Shown here piece by piece: positions 7,755 to 18,502 of a stretch of DNA of 42,517 nt. Origin of the DNA: Castellaniella sp035707805. Lineage in GTDB: Bacteria; Pseudomonadota; Gammaproteobacteria; Burkholderiales; Burkholderiaceae_B. Where the stretch lies: NCBI GenBank assembly GCA_035707805.1, contig DASSTS010000016.1, positions 1 to 42,517 on the forward strand, written 5' to 3'. How positions within the stretch are numbered: the stretch's first letter is position 1; the number at the start of each line of letters is the position of its first letter. A program made the translations under genes and the position numbers. Under the pieces are notes generated by a model. The model saw only the letters and a program-made list of their open reading frames with translations. It was not told the DNA's origin and did no database searches.

Positions 7755-9239
7755 ATGGCTGACCAGCCGGTTGCAGAAACCGCCACCTCCGTCATCGTTC
7801 CCCGCCGCCTGGATCCCGAGGATGCCCAGCTGGCGCTGCAGGAACTGCAGTCCATCCTGAAACGCCAGGAGGTCGTGGACGCGCTCGCCCAGCGGCAGCA
7901 CGACACCGAGGACGAAGACGGCTCGAACCTGCTGGAAGGCATGCTGCAGCGCCAGCACGAGGACGAGATCCGCCACATCATCAACGCGCTGCATCCGGCC
8001 GACATCGCCTTCATCCTGGAATCCATGCCGGTCGCGCAGCGCCAGGTGGTCTGGCAGCTGGTCAGCCAGGAATACGACGCCGACGTGCTGCTGGAGGTCG
8101 AGGACTGGGTCCGGGAATCCCTGATCGAGTCCATGGACCACGAGGACCTGATCGCGGCGACCGGCAACATGGATGCCGACGAGATCGCGGACCTCGCGCC
8201 CGACCTGCCTCCCGACGTCATCGCCCAGGTCCAGAAGGGCCTGACCGACGAGGAACGCGCGCAGCTGGTCGCGGCCATGGGCTACCCCGAGGACACCGTC
8301 GGCGCCATCATGGATTTCGACATGGTCCGTGTGCGCGAGGACGTGACGCTGGAAGTCGTGCTGCGCTACCTGCGCCGCCTGCACGAACTGCCGGACCACA
8401 CCGACCAGATCTTCGTGGTGGACCGCGCCGACCAGCTGCGCGGCACCCTGTCGCTGTCGCGCCTGCTGCTCAGCGAGCCCGAGACCCTGGTCAACGCCGT
8501 CATGGAGCCCGACGTCCTCAGCCTGAATCCCATGGACTCGGACGCCGACGCGGCCAGCGCCTTCGAGCGCTACGACCTCGTGTCCGCGCCGGTGGTGGAC
8601 GAACAGGGCCGCCTGATCGGCCGCGTCACGATCGACGAGGTCGTGGACGTGCTGCAGGAAGACTCCCAGGAACAGGAACTGTCCCGGGCCGGCCTGCAAG
8701 AGGAAGACATCTTCGCCCCCGTCCTGTCGGCGATGCGCAACCGCGCCCCCTGGCTGCTGGTCAACCTGTGCACGGCCTCCATCGCCTCGCTGGTCGCCTC
8801 GCGCTTCGAGGGCACCGTCAGCCACATCGTGATCCTCGCCTTCCTGATGTCCATCGTCGCCGGGATCGGCGGCAATTCCGGCAACCAGACCATGACCATG
8901 ATCATCCGCGCCATGGCGACGGGCCGGGTGACGGGCGCCAACATCTGGCAGCTGGTCAAGCGCGAGCTGCACGTGACCTTCCTCGTCGGCGCCTGCGGCA
9001 GCCTGGTGGCGGCGACGTTCGCCTGGGTGATCTCGGATTCCTACGCAATCGCCGCGGTGATGATGGCGGCGATGGTGGGCAACATGCTGATCGGCGCCGC
9101 CCTGGGCGTGTTGATCCCGCTGCTGCGCGACCGCTTCGGCAAGGATCCCGCCGTCGGCTCGTCGGTCCTGTTGACATTCGCCACCGATTCGCTGGGCTTC
9201 TTCCTGTTCCTGGGCCTGGCGACGATATTCCTGCTGTAG
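7755..9239 (+). CDS. mgtE: Magnesium transporter MgtE
   Basis: This 494-residue protein is a MgtE/SLC41-type magnesium channel of the inner membrane. An acidic N-terminal superhelical domain (about 20-165) is followed by two CBS domains (about 170-300) that sense cytoplasmic Mg2+. Five transmembrane helices (about 325-494) form the dimeric pore. The pore segment MSIVAGIGGNSGNQTMTMI is the family signature and lies at about residues 360-378. The ribosome site GAGAGG overlaps the yciA stop codon. No M-box or other leader riboswitch is visible upstream; the gene seems to depend on the yciA transcript. It is convergent with secA. Confidence 0.94.
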   Translation: MADQPVAETATSVIVPRRLDPEDAQLALQELQSILKRQEVVDALAQRQHDTEDEDGSNLLEGMLQRQHEDEIRHIINALHPADIAFILESMPVAQRQVVWQLVSQEYDADVLLEVEDWVRESLIESMDHEDLIAATGNMDADEIADLAPDLPPDVIAQVQKGLTDEERAQLVAAMGYPEDTVGAIMDFDMVRVREDVTLEVVLRYLRRLHELPDHTDQIFVVDRADQLRGTLSLSRLLLSEPETLVNAVMEPDVLSLNPMDSDADAASAFERYDLVSAPVVDEQGRLIGRVTIDEVVDVLQEDSQEQELSRAGLQEEDIFAPVLSAMRNRAPWLLVNLCTASIASLVASRFEGTVSHIVILAFLMSIVAGIGGNSGNQTMTMIIRAMATGRVTGANIWQLVKRELHVTFLVGACGSLVAATFAWVISDSYAIAAVMMAAMVGNMLIGAALGVLIPLLRDRFGKDPAVGSSVLLTFATDSLGFFLFLGLATIFLL

Positions 9240-9255
9240 ATCGCCGCTGCGCGCA

Positions 9256-9333
9256 CATCACACCCCCACCACCCCAAAGCCCCTACCCCCACACCCCACA
9301 CCCCACAGCCCACAGCCCACAGCCCCCCAACAT
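9256..9333 (+). other. C-rich, G-poor tract: possible Rho-utilisation site / G-quadruplex-forming complement
   Basis: Just after the mgtE stop there are about 78 bases made almost wholly of C and A, with only four G residues before the last base. The tract contains short tandem units (ACACCCC twice, then CCCACAG three times). As RNA from mgtE it would be unstructured and C-rich, as Rho loading sites are. The opposite strand has many runs of three to six G separated by loops of two to four bases, a quadruplex-type pattern. It is non-coding on both strands as far as I can see. Confidence 0.5.
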
Positions 9334-9338
9334 CGTCA

Positions 9339-9563
9339 GGCGGCGTCCCGGGGCGGTGCCGGGCGCTGTCGGAGTCCGCCGGCCAGAAGGCCATTGGAGG
9401 GGAGGCAAGCGAGCCACTGCTTGAGCGGGGCGCTTGTGCTCAGTCCAGTGGACTGAGCACCCCGCGAGTTTGGCGAGCGCCCCGAAAATGGCCTGGCGGC
9501 CGGGAAGTTCCGGCGCAGCCGGAACCGGACGACCTGCACCCGGAACCGCCCCGGGACGCCGCC
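9339..9563. repeat. 225-bp nested inverted repeat in the mgtE/secA intergenic region
   Basis: The outer arms GGCGGCGTCCCGGGGCGGT (9339-9357) and its exact complement (9545-9563) are 19 bp long, and pairing continues inward with a few mismatches for about 15 more bases. Inside are CCGGCC-N4-GGCCAT (about 9379-9394) against its complement ending at 9503, then CGGGGCGCT (9426-9434) with AGCGCCCCG (9476-9484). At the centre is GTGCTCAGTCCA-G-TGGACTGAGCAC (9436-9460), a 12-bp perfect palindrome. The nearly symmetrical element looks like a non-autonomous repeat or a large hairpin. It holds no transposase, and the short frames across it look spurious. Confidence 0.8.
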
Positions 9564-9634
9564 GAGGCCCGACGCAAGAACGTAGGAACGCAACAACGCC
9601 AGTACCCAGGAGGCCCCACACCAAGCACGACAAC

Positions 9635-9666
9635 AAAAAGGCCGGGACGCAACGCCCCGGCCTTTT
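9635..9666 (-). terminator. Rho-independent terminator of secA
   Basis: An 11-bp perfect stem, AAAAGGCCGGG (9636-9646) with CCCGGCCTTTT (9656-9666), encloses a nine-base loop. On the minus strand the stem lies just beyond the secA stop at 9685 and ends in a T run. It can also act on plus-strand transcripts because both sides have A/T runs. Confidence 0.88.
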
Positions 9667-9684
9667 CACTCATCCACGGAAGAC

Positions 9685-12435
<2,751 letters not shown>

Positions 12436-12537
12436 AGTGTGTCGTCGCTGCGGGCCGACCCTGGATCTGCAAGGACCGGCGACCGGAAGATTGTCAGGCA
12501 CGGCCACCGAACAGTGACCGCAGGTAAACGATGCAGT

Positions 12538-13572
12538 TTAACGCAGCTGGGGGGCTGCCGCTTTGCCGGGCGGATCGGCGTAGGCCACCCGCACGGGCCC
12601 CTCGGCCTGCAGCGCGGGATCGGCGGGCCGGATGAACAAGGTCGGGTCCAGCGGGTAGTCCGCCATGCGGATCTCGAAATGCAGGTGGGCGCCGGTCGAG
12701 CGGCCGGTGTTGCCCACGCGCGCGATCAGGTCGCCCTGGCGGACGATGTCGCCCGCCTTCACCAGCAGGCTGGAGGCATGGGCATAGCGGGTGCGCAAGC
12801 CGTTCCCGTGGTCGATCTCGACCATCTTGCCGTATCCGCGCTGCGTCCCGGCGCGCACCACGATGCCGCCGGACGCAGCGCGGATCGGCGCGCCCCGGGG
12901 CGCCACGAAATCCAGCCCCTCGTGCATGGTGCGGCGTCCGCTGACGGGGTTGCGCCGCCAGCCGAACGAGGAACTGAGCGCGGGATATTCCACCGGCGAC
13001 AGGGTGGGCAGGCTGGCCTGGAAGCCCGCCTGGCGGGACAGGGCCGCGTCCACCAGGGCATAGGCGTCCTCCTGGGCCGAGAGGCGCTGGCCCAGCGCGT
13101 CGATATGGCGCCCCAACTGCTCGGCGGAGCCCGGGGCCGGCGAAGCCGCGTCGGGCTCGTCCACGTCGTCGAGCACCTGAGCCGCGTCGGCCTGCGGCTG
13201 CCCGGCATCCGGCAGGACGGCGGGCGTGGCGCCGGCCGACGGCGCCAGCTCGGGTGCGCTGTAATTCAGCCCCGCCGCCTGGGCGATACGCCCGCGCACG
13301 GCCTCCATGGCGAGGATCCTGCCCTGCAGCTCACCGACCTTGCCGGCCAGGCCGGCCAGATTGCCCTGCAAAGAGGCGGCCTCGCGCTCCAGGCGCTCGT
13401 CCAGGGCATGGCGCTGGTCCGCATCCAGGGTGGGCGCGCGCCAGGCCTGCCACTGCGCCCCGCCCCAGGCGGCCAGCGTCAAGGCCAGCAACAGGCCGGC
13501 GCCCCGGACCCAGCGCACGGTAGAATGTCCTGTCCGTCGTGCGGCCGTCGATTCGGCTGTTTTTTCCTTCAT
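12538..13572 (-). CDS. Membrane-anchored M23 (LytM-type) peptidase
   Basis: This 344-residue protein has one N-terminal transmembrane helix (about 22-40), a coiled coil (about 50-98) and a Pro/Ala/Asp-rich linker. A second helical stretch follows, then an M23 endopeptidase domain (about 205-320). The zinc ligands are intact: H217 and D221 in MHEGLDF, and H298 in GAHLHFE, with H265 (RYAH) and H296 as catalytic histidines. It should therefore be an active periplasmic enzyme cutting peptidoglycan peptide cross-links, not a degenerate EnvC/NlpD-type activator. GGAATGG precedes the ATG at 13572. The start lies only 14 bases from the dciA start on the other strand, so its promoter must lie inside dciA. 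Confidence 0.9.
   Translation of the reverse strand: MKEKTAESTAARRTGHSTVRWVRGAGLLLALTLAAWGGAQWQAWRAPTLDADQRHALDERLEREAASLQGNLAGLAGKVGELQGRILAMEAVRGRIAQAAGLNYSAPELAPSAGATPAVLPDAGQPQADAAQVLDDVDEPDAASPAPGSAEQLGRHIDALGQRLSAQEDAYALVDAALSRQAGFQASLPTLSPVEYPALSSSFGWRRNPVSGRRTMHEGLDFVAPRGAPIRAASGGIVVRAGTQRGYGKMVEIDHGNGLRTRYAHASSLLVKAGDIVRQGDLIARVGNTGRSTGAHLHFEIRMADYPLDPTLFIRPADPALQAEGPVRVAYADPPGKAAAPQLR
13521..13526 (+). promoter_or_regulatory. Candidate -10 element for dciA, inside the M23 gene
   Basis: TAGAAT matches the -10 consensus at five of six positions and lies 61 bases before the dciA ATG. It falls within the first 20 codons of the M23 peptidase on the other strand. No good -35 is seen at 16-18 bases. 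A start about seven bases downstream would fall near the upstream in-frame GTG at 13539. Confidence 0.35.
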
Positions 13573-13586
13573 TCATCCATTCCTTC

Positions 13587-14054
13587 ATGTCCCAGGCTCC
13601 TCGCCATCGCAGCCATTCCCCCGGGGTGCCGGCACTGGACTGGCTCGGCAAACACCCCCAGGGGGTGCGCCTCTTGCAGACCGCGCACGAATTGCTGGCC
13701 CTGCAATCGGCGCTGGGCGCCGCCCTGCCGCCCGCGCTGATGCGTCACCTTCGCGTGGCCCGCCTTGATGGACAGCAGATCACCGTGATGGTTCCCGGCC
13801 CGGCGTATGCGGCGCGGCTGCGCCAGATGACAGGCCAGGCCGCCCGGCAACTGCGGCAGGCGGGCTGGCCGGTCGACGCCATTGTCGTGCGGATCGACGC
13901 CTCGATGGGCCGCGGAGGGACACGAAAGCCCCTCCGGGAAACCCAGCCCCTGGACGAGCAGGCGCTGCGTTCGTTCGAGGCCTTGCAAGGACAGTTGAGC
14001 CCCAGTCCGCTATCGGAGGCCGTCGCGCGGCTCCTGCGGCATCACCGGGGTTGA
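13587..14054 (+). CDS. dciA: DciA-like (DUF721) replicative helicase loader
   Basis: This 155-residue protein resembles DUF721/DciA, the helicase-loading protein used by most bacteria that lack DnaC. The conserved part is the N-terminal KH-like domain (about 15-110), including the LDWLGKHPQGVRLLQTAHEL helix region and the ITVMVPGPAYAARLRQM strand-helix. The tail (about 110-155) is low-complexity and probably flexible, as in DciA. Its position next to lpxC and secA is a known DciA context. ATG at 13587 is preceded by a pyrimidine-rich stretch with no Shine-Dalgarno sequence. An in-frame GTG at 13539 would add 16 hydrophobic residues and is less likely. It is convergent with lpxC, 25 bases away. 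Confidence 0.75.
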   Translation: MSQAPRHRSHSPGVPALDWLGKHPQGVRLLQTAHELLALQSALGAALPPALMRHLRVARLDGQQITVMVPGPAYAARLRQMTGQAARQLRQAGWPVDAIVVRIDASMGRGGTRKPLRETQPLDEQALRSFEALQGQLSPSPLSEAVARLLRHHRG

Positions 14055-14079
14055 GCGCCGGGCGGCAAATCCGGGATGG

Positions 14080-15003
14080 TCAGGCAAGCTGCCAGTCGCG
14101 GGTATACGCGGCCGGCGCGGTTTCCGGGGAATCGTAGCTGACGAGTTCCCAGCAGTCCTGCTGGGCGAACAGCGCCCGCACCAGCTGGTTGTTCAGCCCG
14201 TGGCCCGACTTGCAGGCCACGTAGCGGGCGACCAGCGGATTGCCGGCCAGATACAGGTCCCCGATGGCATCGAGGATCTTGTGTTTGACGAATTCGTCGT
14301 CGTAGCGCAGCCCGTCGGCATTCAGCACGCGGTACTCGTCCATGACGATGGCGTTGTCCAGGCTGCCGCCGCGCGCCAGCCCCATGGACCGCAGCGCCTC
14401 GACCTCGCTGGCGAACCCGAAGGTGCGGGCGCGGGCGATGGTCTTGACGTAGGAATCGCGGGCGAAATCGACCTCGGCGCGGTTGGCCGTGGAGTCGATC
14501 GCCGGATGGCGGAAATCGATGGCGAAGGACAGCGCGAAGCCGTCGTAAGGTTCGAGCCGGGCCCATTTGGCGGCCGGGCCGTCGCCCTCGCGGACCTCGA
14601 CGGGCTTGAGCACCCGGATGAAGCGCTTGGGCGCGGATTGTTCCTGCAGGCCGGCGCTGCGCAGCAGATACACGAAGGTGCCGGCGCTGCCGTCCATGAT
14701 GGGGACTTCTTCGGCGTCCAGGTCCACGTGCAGATTGTCGACGCCCAGGCCGGCCAGCGCCGACATCAGGTGTTCGACCGTGGACACGCGCACCGGGCCC
14801 TGCTGCAGCACCGAGGCCATGCGGGTGTCGCCGACGGCATCCGCGCGCGCGGGCAGATCGACGACATGCGGCAGGTCGACGCGGTGAAAGACGATGCCGG
14901 TGTTGGGCTCGGCGGGGCGCAAGGTGATTTCCACGCGGCGGCCGGAATGCAGGCCCACGCCTTTGGTGGAGATCGATTGCTTGATGGTGCGCTGTAAGAG
15001 CAT
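14080..15003 (-). CDS. lpxC: UDP-3-O-acyl-N-acetylglucosamine deacetylase LpxC
   Basis: LpxC is the zinc-dependent deacetylase that catalyses the committed step of lipid A synthesis in the cytoplasm. The 307-residue length is normal. The zinc ligands are visible: H78 in STVEHLMSAL, and H241 and D245 in KHKILDAIGDLYLAG. H268 in SGHGLNN is the catalytic histidine. It follows ftsZ on the same strand after 222 bases that hold a hairpin and a -10-like element, so it probably has its own promoter as well as possible read-through from the dcw cluster. Confidence 0.97.
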   Translation of the reverse strand: MLLQRTIKQSISTKGVGLHSGRRVEITLRPAEPNTGIVFHRVDLPHVVDLPARADAVGDTRMASVLQQGPVRVSTVEHLMSALAGLGVDNLHVDLDAEEVPIMDGSAGTFVYLLRSAGLQEQSAPKRFIRVLKPVEVREGDGPAAKWARLEPYDGFALSFAIDFRHPAIDSTANRAEVDFARDSYVKTIARARTFGFASEVEALRSMGLARGGSLDNAIVMDEYRVLNADGLRYDDEFVKHKILDAIGDLYLAGNPLVARYVACKSGHGLNNQLVRALFAQQDCWELVSYDSPETAPAAYTRDWQLA

Positions 15004-15063
15004 GGGAATTTCGTATTCGGCGACGGGCGCGCTGCGCCATCCGATGGCGCGGGATATCGCGTC

Positions 15064-15069
15064 ATTGTA
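15064..15069 (-). promoter_or_regulatory. Candidate -10 element of lpxC
   Basis: On the minus strand TACAAT (15069-15064), preceded by GGT, lies about 61 bases before the lpxC ATG in a short AT-rich stretch. The -35 region is poor (CGTGGA at 16 bases), so only the -10 is proposed. Confidence 0.45.
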
Positions 15070-15125
15070 ACCGCACTACGGGTTTTCCACGACTTTTATT
15101 GCTTCACAACTTTTCTCGATGCGAA

Positions 15126-15161
15126 GGCGCACCCGCCCCCAGGGGTAGGGACGAGTGCGCC
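15126..15161 (-). other. Hairpin between ftsZ and lpxC
   Basis: GGCGCAC (15126-15132) pairs with GTGCGCC (15155-15161), and the stem continues inward with short G/C pairs and mismatches. It lies 65-100 bases after the ftsZ stop. No T run follows on the minus strand, so it is not a classical Rho-independent terminator. It may be a 3'-end stabiliser for the dcw transcript or a partial attenuator before lpxC. Confidence 0.4.
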
Positions 15162-15225
15162 AGGCGCCGCGACCTGCATGACGGCAGCCGCGATGTGAGG
15201 TAAGGCAGACGGATCCGTCAGGAGA

Positions 15226-16395
15226 TCAGTCGGCCTGCTTGCGCAAGAAGGCAGGGATGTCGAAATGATCCATGCCGGCGCCTTCCAGGGCCTGCACCTG
15301 GGCCGACGCGCTGGAGCGCGGACGGCGGATCACCGACGGCACGTCCGTGCCGGCGAAGTCATGCCCCAGGTGGACCGGCTGGTTGTCGGTCCCGGTGCGC
15401 TGCGCCTCGGCATTGGTGGACACCAGCTGCGGACGGCTGTTGGAGGCCCCGAGCCCGGTGGCCACGACCGTCACGCGCAGGTTCTCGCCCATGGCTTCGT
15501 CGTAGGCCGTGCCGAAGATCACCGTCGCGTCCTCGGAGGCGTAGCTGCGGATCGTTTCCATGATCTCGCGGGTTTCGCGCATCTTCAGCGTGCGGCTGGC
15601 GGTGATGTTCACCAGGATGCCGCGGGCGCCATGCAGGTCGACGCCTTCCAGCAGCGGGCAGGCGATGGCCTGCTCGGCGGCGATGCGGGCGCGGTCGGCG
15701 CCGGCGGCGATCGCCGTGCCCATCATGGCCTGGCCCTGCTCGCCCATGATCGTCTTCACGTCCTCGAAGTCGACGTTCACGTTGCCCTCGACGTTGATGA
15801 TCTCGGCGATCCCGGCGCAGGCATTGTGCAGGACGTCGTCGGCCGCCCGGAAGCAGTCTTCCTGCGTGGCGTCCTCGTCCATCAATTCATACAGATTCTC
15901 GTTGAGCACGACGACCAGGGAATGCACGTGGCGCGACAGCTCGCGGATCCCTTCCTCGGCCAGGCGCATGCGCTTGTTGCCCTCGAACACGAAGGGCTTG
16001 GTCACGACCCCGACGGTCAGGATGCCCAGTTCCTTGGCGACCTCGGCCACCACGGGGCCGGCGCCGGTGCCCGTGCCGCCGCCCATGCCGGCCGTGATGA
16101 ACACCATGTGGGCGCCGTTGAGGGCCGCGCGGATTTCCTCGCGCGCGGTCTCGGCGGCCGCCCGCCCCTGGTCGGGTTTGGCGCCCGCGCCCAGGCCGGT
16201 GCGGCCCAGGCGGATCTGCACCGGCGCCTCGCTGGTCACCAGCGCCTGGGAATCCGTGTTGGCGCAGATGAACTCCACACCCTGCACGCCCGAATGGATC
16301 ATGTGCGCGACCGCGTTGCCGCCTGCGCCCCCGACACCGACGACCTTGATCACGGTGCCATTCCTGCTGGTATCCAGCATCTCGAAATTCATCAT
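15226..16395 (-). CDS. ftsZ: Cell division GTPase FtsZ
   Basis: FtsZ polymerises into the Z-ring that places the division machinery at midcell. The 389-residue product has the nucleotide-binding VGGAGGNAV block (21-29), the tubulin signature GGGTGTGAG (105-113) and the C-terminal peptide MDHFDIPAFLRKQ that binds FtsA and ZipA. The linker before that peptide (about 325-370) is short. Two ATGs lie side by side at 16395 and 16392; AGGGAG lies eight bases before the first. The reading frame is open far upstream into ftsA, but those residues are not FtsZ. A 65-base gap separates it from ftsA, the longest gap in the cluster, with a small GAGCC/GGCTC hairpin at the ftsA stop (16449-16462). Confidence 0.98.
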   Translation of the reverse strand: MMNFEMLDTSRNGTVIKVVGVGGAGGNAVAHMIHSGVQGVEFICANTDSQALVTSEAPVQIRLGRTGLGAGAKPDQGRAAAETAREEIRAALNGAHMVFITAGMGGGTGTGAGPVVAEVAKELGILTVGVVTKPFVFEGNKRMRLAEEGIRELSRHVHSLVVVLNENLYELMDEDATQEDCFRAADDVLHNACAGIAEIINVEGNVNVDFEDVKTIMGEQGQAMMGTAIAAGADRARIAAEQAIACPLLEGVDLHGARGILVNITASRTLKMRETREIMETIRSYASEDATVIFGTAYDEAMGENLRVTVVATGLGASNSRPQLVSTNAEAQRTGTDNQPVHLGHDFAGTDVPSVIRRPRSSASAQVQALEGAGMDHFDIPAFLRKQAD

Positions 16396-16460
16396 GGTTG
16401 ACTCCCTCACATACGGAAAAACAGAAACATCCCCTGAAGATCCACGCCGAGCCGCGAGGC

Positions 16461-17687
16461 TCAGTTCATGAACCACTCCTTCATGCGCGTCAGAATGGAT
16501 TTGACGGTCCCCTTCTGTTGCGCCACTTTGCGGCCGCGCGCCCGCTGCATGCGGGCCTCGGTCAGCAAACCCATCACCGTCGAGAAGCGCGGATTGCGCA
16601 TCACGTCGGCCAGACTGCCCTCGTACATGGGCATGGCGACCCGCACCGGCTTGAGGAACACGTCCTCCGCCAGTTCGACCATGCCCGGCATGAGCGCCGT
16701 CCCGCCGGTCAGCACGACCCCGGACGACAGCAGTTCTTCGTAACCGGATTCGCGCACCACCTGCTGCACGAATCCGAACAGTTCCTCCATGCGCGGCTCG
16801 ATCACCGCGCCCAGCGCCTGCCGCTTCACGTTGCGGTTGGGGCGGTCCCCCAGGCCCGGCACCTCGATCATCTCGTCGGCATCGACCAGGACCTGCTTGG
16901 CGACCCCGTAGCGCAGCTTGATCTCCTCGGCGTCCGGCGTGGGCGTGCGCAGCATGGCCGCGATGTCGCTGGTCACCTGGTCGCCGGCAATCGGGATCAC
17001 CGAGGTATGGCGGATGGCGCCGCCGGTATAGATGGCGATGTCCGTCGTGCCCCCGCCGATATCGACCAGCACCACGCCCAGTTCCTTTTCGTCGGCCGTC
17101 AGGCACGACAGGCTGGACGCCAGCGGCTGCAGGATCAGGTCCTGCACTTCCAGGCCGCAGCGGCGCACGCACTTGACGATGTTCTGCGCGGCGCTGACCG
17201 CGCCGGTGACGATGTGCACGCGCACTTCCAGACGCATGCCGCTCATGCCGATGGGCTCGCGGATGTCGTCCTGGGCGTCGACGATGAACTCCTGCGTCAG
17301 GACGTGCAGCACCTTCTGGTCGGTCGGGATGTTGACCGCCTTGGCGGTCTCGATCACGCGTTCCACGTCGGTGGCGGTGACTTCCTTGTCCTTGACCGCC
17401 ACCATGCCGCTGGAATTGAAGCTGGTGATGTGGCTGCCCGCGATGCCGGTATAGACCTCGCGGATCTTGCAGTCGGCCATCAGCTCCGCCTCCTCCAGCG
17501 CCCGCTGGATGGAATTGACGGTGGACTCGATGTTGACGACCACGCCCTTGCGCATGCCCTCGGACTCGTGCTGGCCCAGGCCCAGCACTTCGAATCCGCC
17601 GTCGGGCAGGATCTCGGCGACGACGGCCACCACTTTGCTGGTGCCGATGTCGAGTGCAACGATCAGGTCTTTGATGTCACGGGTCAT
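16461..17687 (-). CDS. ftsA: Cell division protein FtsA
   Basis: FtsA is the actin-like membrane tether of the Z-ring and recruits later division proteins. The 408-residue product shows the actin-fold phosphate blocks VALDIGTSKV (9-18) and LVDIGGGTTDIA (about 203-214) and the adenosine block LTGGTALMPGM. The last residues, RMKEWFMN, form the amphipathic membrane-targeting helix that follows the ILTRM segment. Its start overlaps the ftsQ stop by four bases (ATGA), so it is translationally coupled. Confidence 0.97.
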   Translation of the reverse strand: MTRDIKDLIVALDIGTSKVVAVVAEILPDGGFEVLGLGQHESEGMRKGVVVNIESTVNSIQRALEEAELMADCKIREVYTGIAGSHITSFNSSGMVAVKDKEVTATDVERVIETAKAVNIPTDQKVLHVLTQEFIVDAQDDIREPIGMSGMRLEVRVHIVTGAVSAAQNIVKCVRRCGLEVQDLILQPLASSLSCLTADEKELGVVLVDIGGGTTDIAIYTGGAIRHTSVIPIAGDQVTSDIAAMLRTPTPDAEEIKLRYGVAKQVLVDADEMIEVPGLGDRPNRNVKRQALGAVIEPRMEELFGFVQQVVRESGYEELLSSGVVLTGGTALMPGMVELAEDVFLKPVRVAMPMYEGSLADVMRNPRFSTVMGLLTEARMQRARGRKVAQQKGTVKSILTRMKEWFMN

Positions 17688-18487
17688 GGTCTGGAAGATC
17701 GGGTAGAGGCGGAGGTTTCAGGCGCCAGGGTGATGGCGAACCCGTTCGGATAGCGCAGGTCGGCGCTGGCGATCATGCGGTCGCCCAGGCGGCGGGACAG
17801 GGCCGGCCAGGCCTGGACGAAGCGTTCGATGCGGGCGGCGAAGGGCAAGGCCCCCGAGCGCCCGTGCGGATCCGCGACGTCGGCCGCCGGATCGCGTCCC
17901 AGGGTCAGGCGCACGCCGTCGGACAGGGAGACCTCCCAGGCGTACCGGGGCGTCAGGGTCGCCTCGCGCACGCTCAGGCCCAGCGGTGCGAACCAGCGCG
18001 CGATCTCGGCATAGCGCTGCACGACCAGGCGCTCGGAATTGGTCGGGCCGTTGAGTTGCGGCAGATGGAGGTCGTCGGGCAGCTCGCCCGGGTTGGCCGT
18101 GAAAGCCTCGCCCCAGGTGTTGATCATCTGGTTCTCGTTCCAGAGCGCCAGCGGCTGCTGCTCCTCGATCCGGACCAGCAGGGTCGAGGGCCAGACGCGC
18201 CGGATCGCGGCATGCCGCACCCAGGGCACGGCTTCGATGCGACGGCGCACCTGGTCGAGGTCCAGCAGGAAGAAATTGCCGCGCACCTGGCCCGCCAGCG
18301 CGGTCTGCAGGCTGGTGGGGCTGACGTACTGCAAGGCGGCTCCGGCCATCGGCGCCAGCGCGATCTGCTGGATCGAGAAATAGGGCCGGCGCACCGTCCA
18401 GGCCAGGGCGCCCGCGACCATGGCCACCACCGCCAGCAAAGCCAGCAGGTTGGCGATCAGATTGGTCAGGCGGGCGTCGGCGAACAC
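17684..18487 (-). CDS. ftsQ: Cell division protein FtsQ
   Basis: FtsQ is a single-pass inner-membrane protein that links early and late division proteins through FtsB and FtsL. The 267-residue product has a short cytoplasmic N-terminus, a transmembrane helix (about 9-32), a POTRA domain (about 38-108; FFLLDLDQVRRRIEAVPWV) and the FtsQ beta domain. That domain includes RRVWPSTLLVRIEEQQPLA and WGEAFTANPGELPDDLHLP. It starts 15 bases after ddlB and overlaps ftsA by four bases. Confidence 0.95.
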   Translation of the reverse strand: MFADARLTNLIANLLALLAVVAMVAGALAWTVRRPYFSIQQIALAPMAGAALQYVSPTSLQTALAGQVRGNFFLLDLDQVRRRIEAVPWVRHAAIRRVWPSTLLVRIEEQQPLALWNENQMINTWGEAFTANPGELPDDLHLPQLNGPTNSERLVVQRYAEIARWFAPLGLSVREATLTPRYAWEVSLSDGVRLTLGRDPAADVADPHGRSGALPFAARIERFVQAWPALSRRLGDRMIASADLRYPNGFAITLAPETSASTRSSRP

Positions 18488-18502
18488 GATCCGGGCTCCT
18501 TG

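Noticed and set aside
12436..12537. SecM-like arrest peptide upstream of secA
   Set aside because: The 102 bases between the M23 gene and secA do not encode an arrest motif; the only in-frame extension (from 12507) is a non-conserved 24-residue leader.
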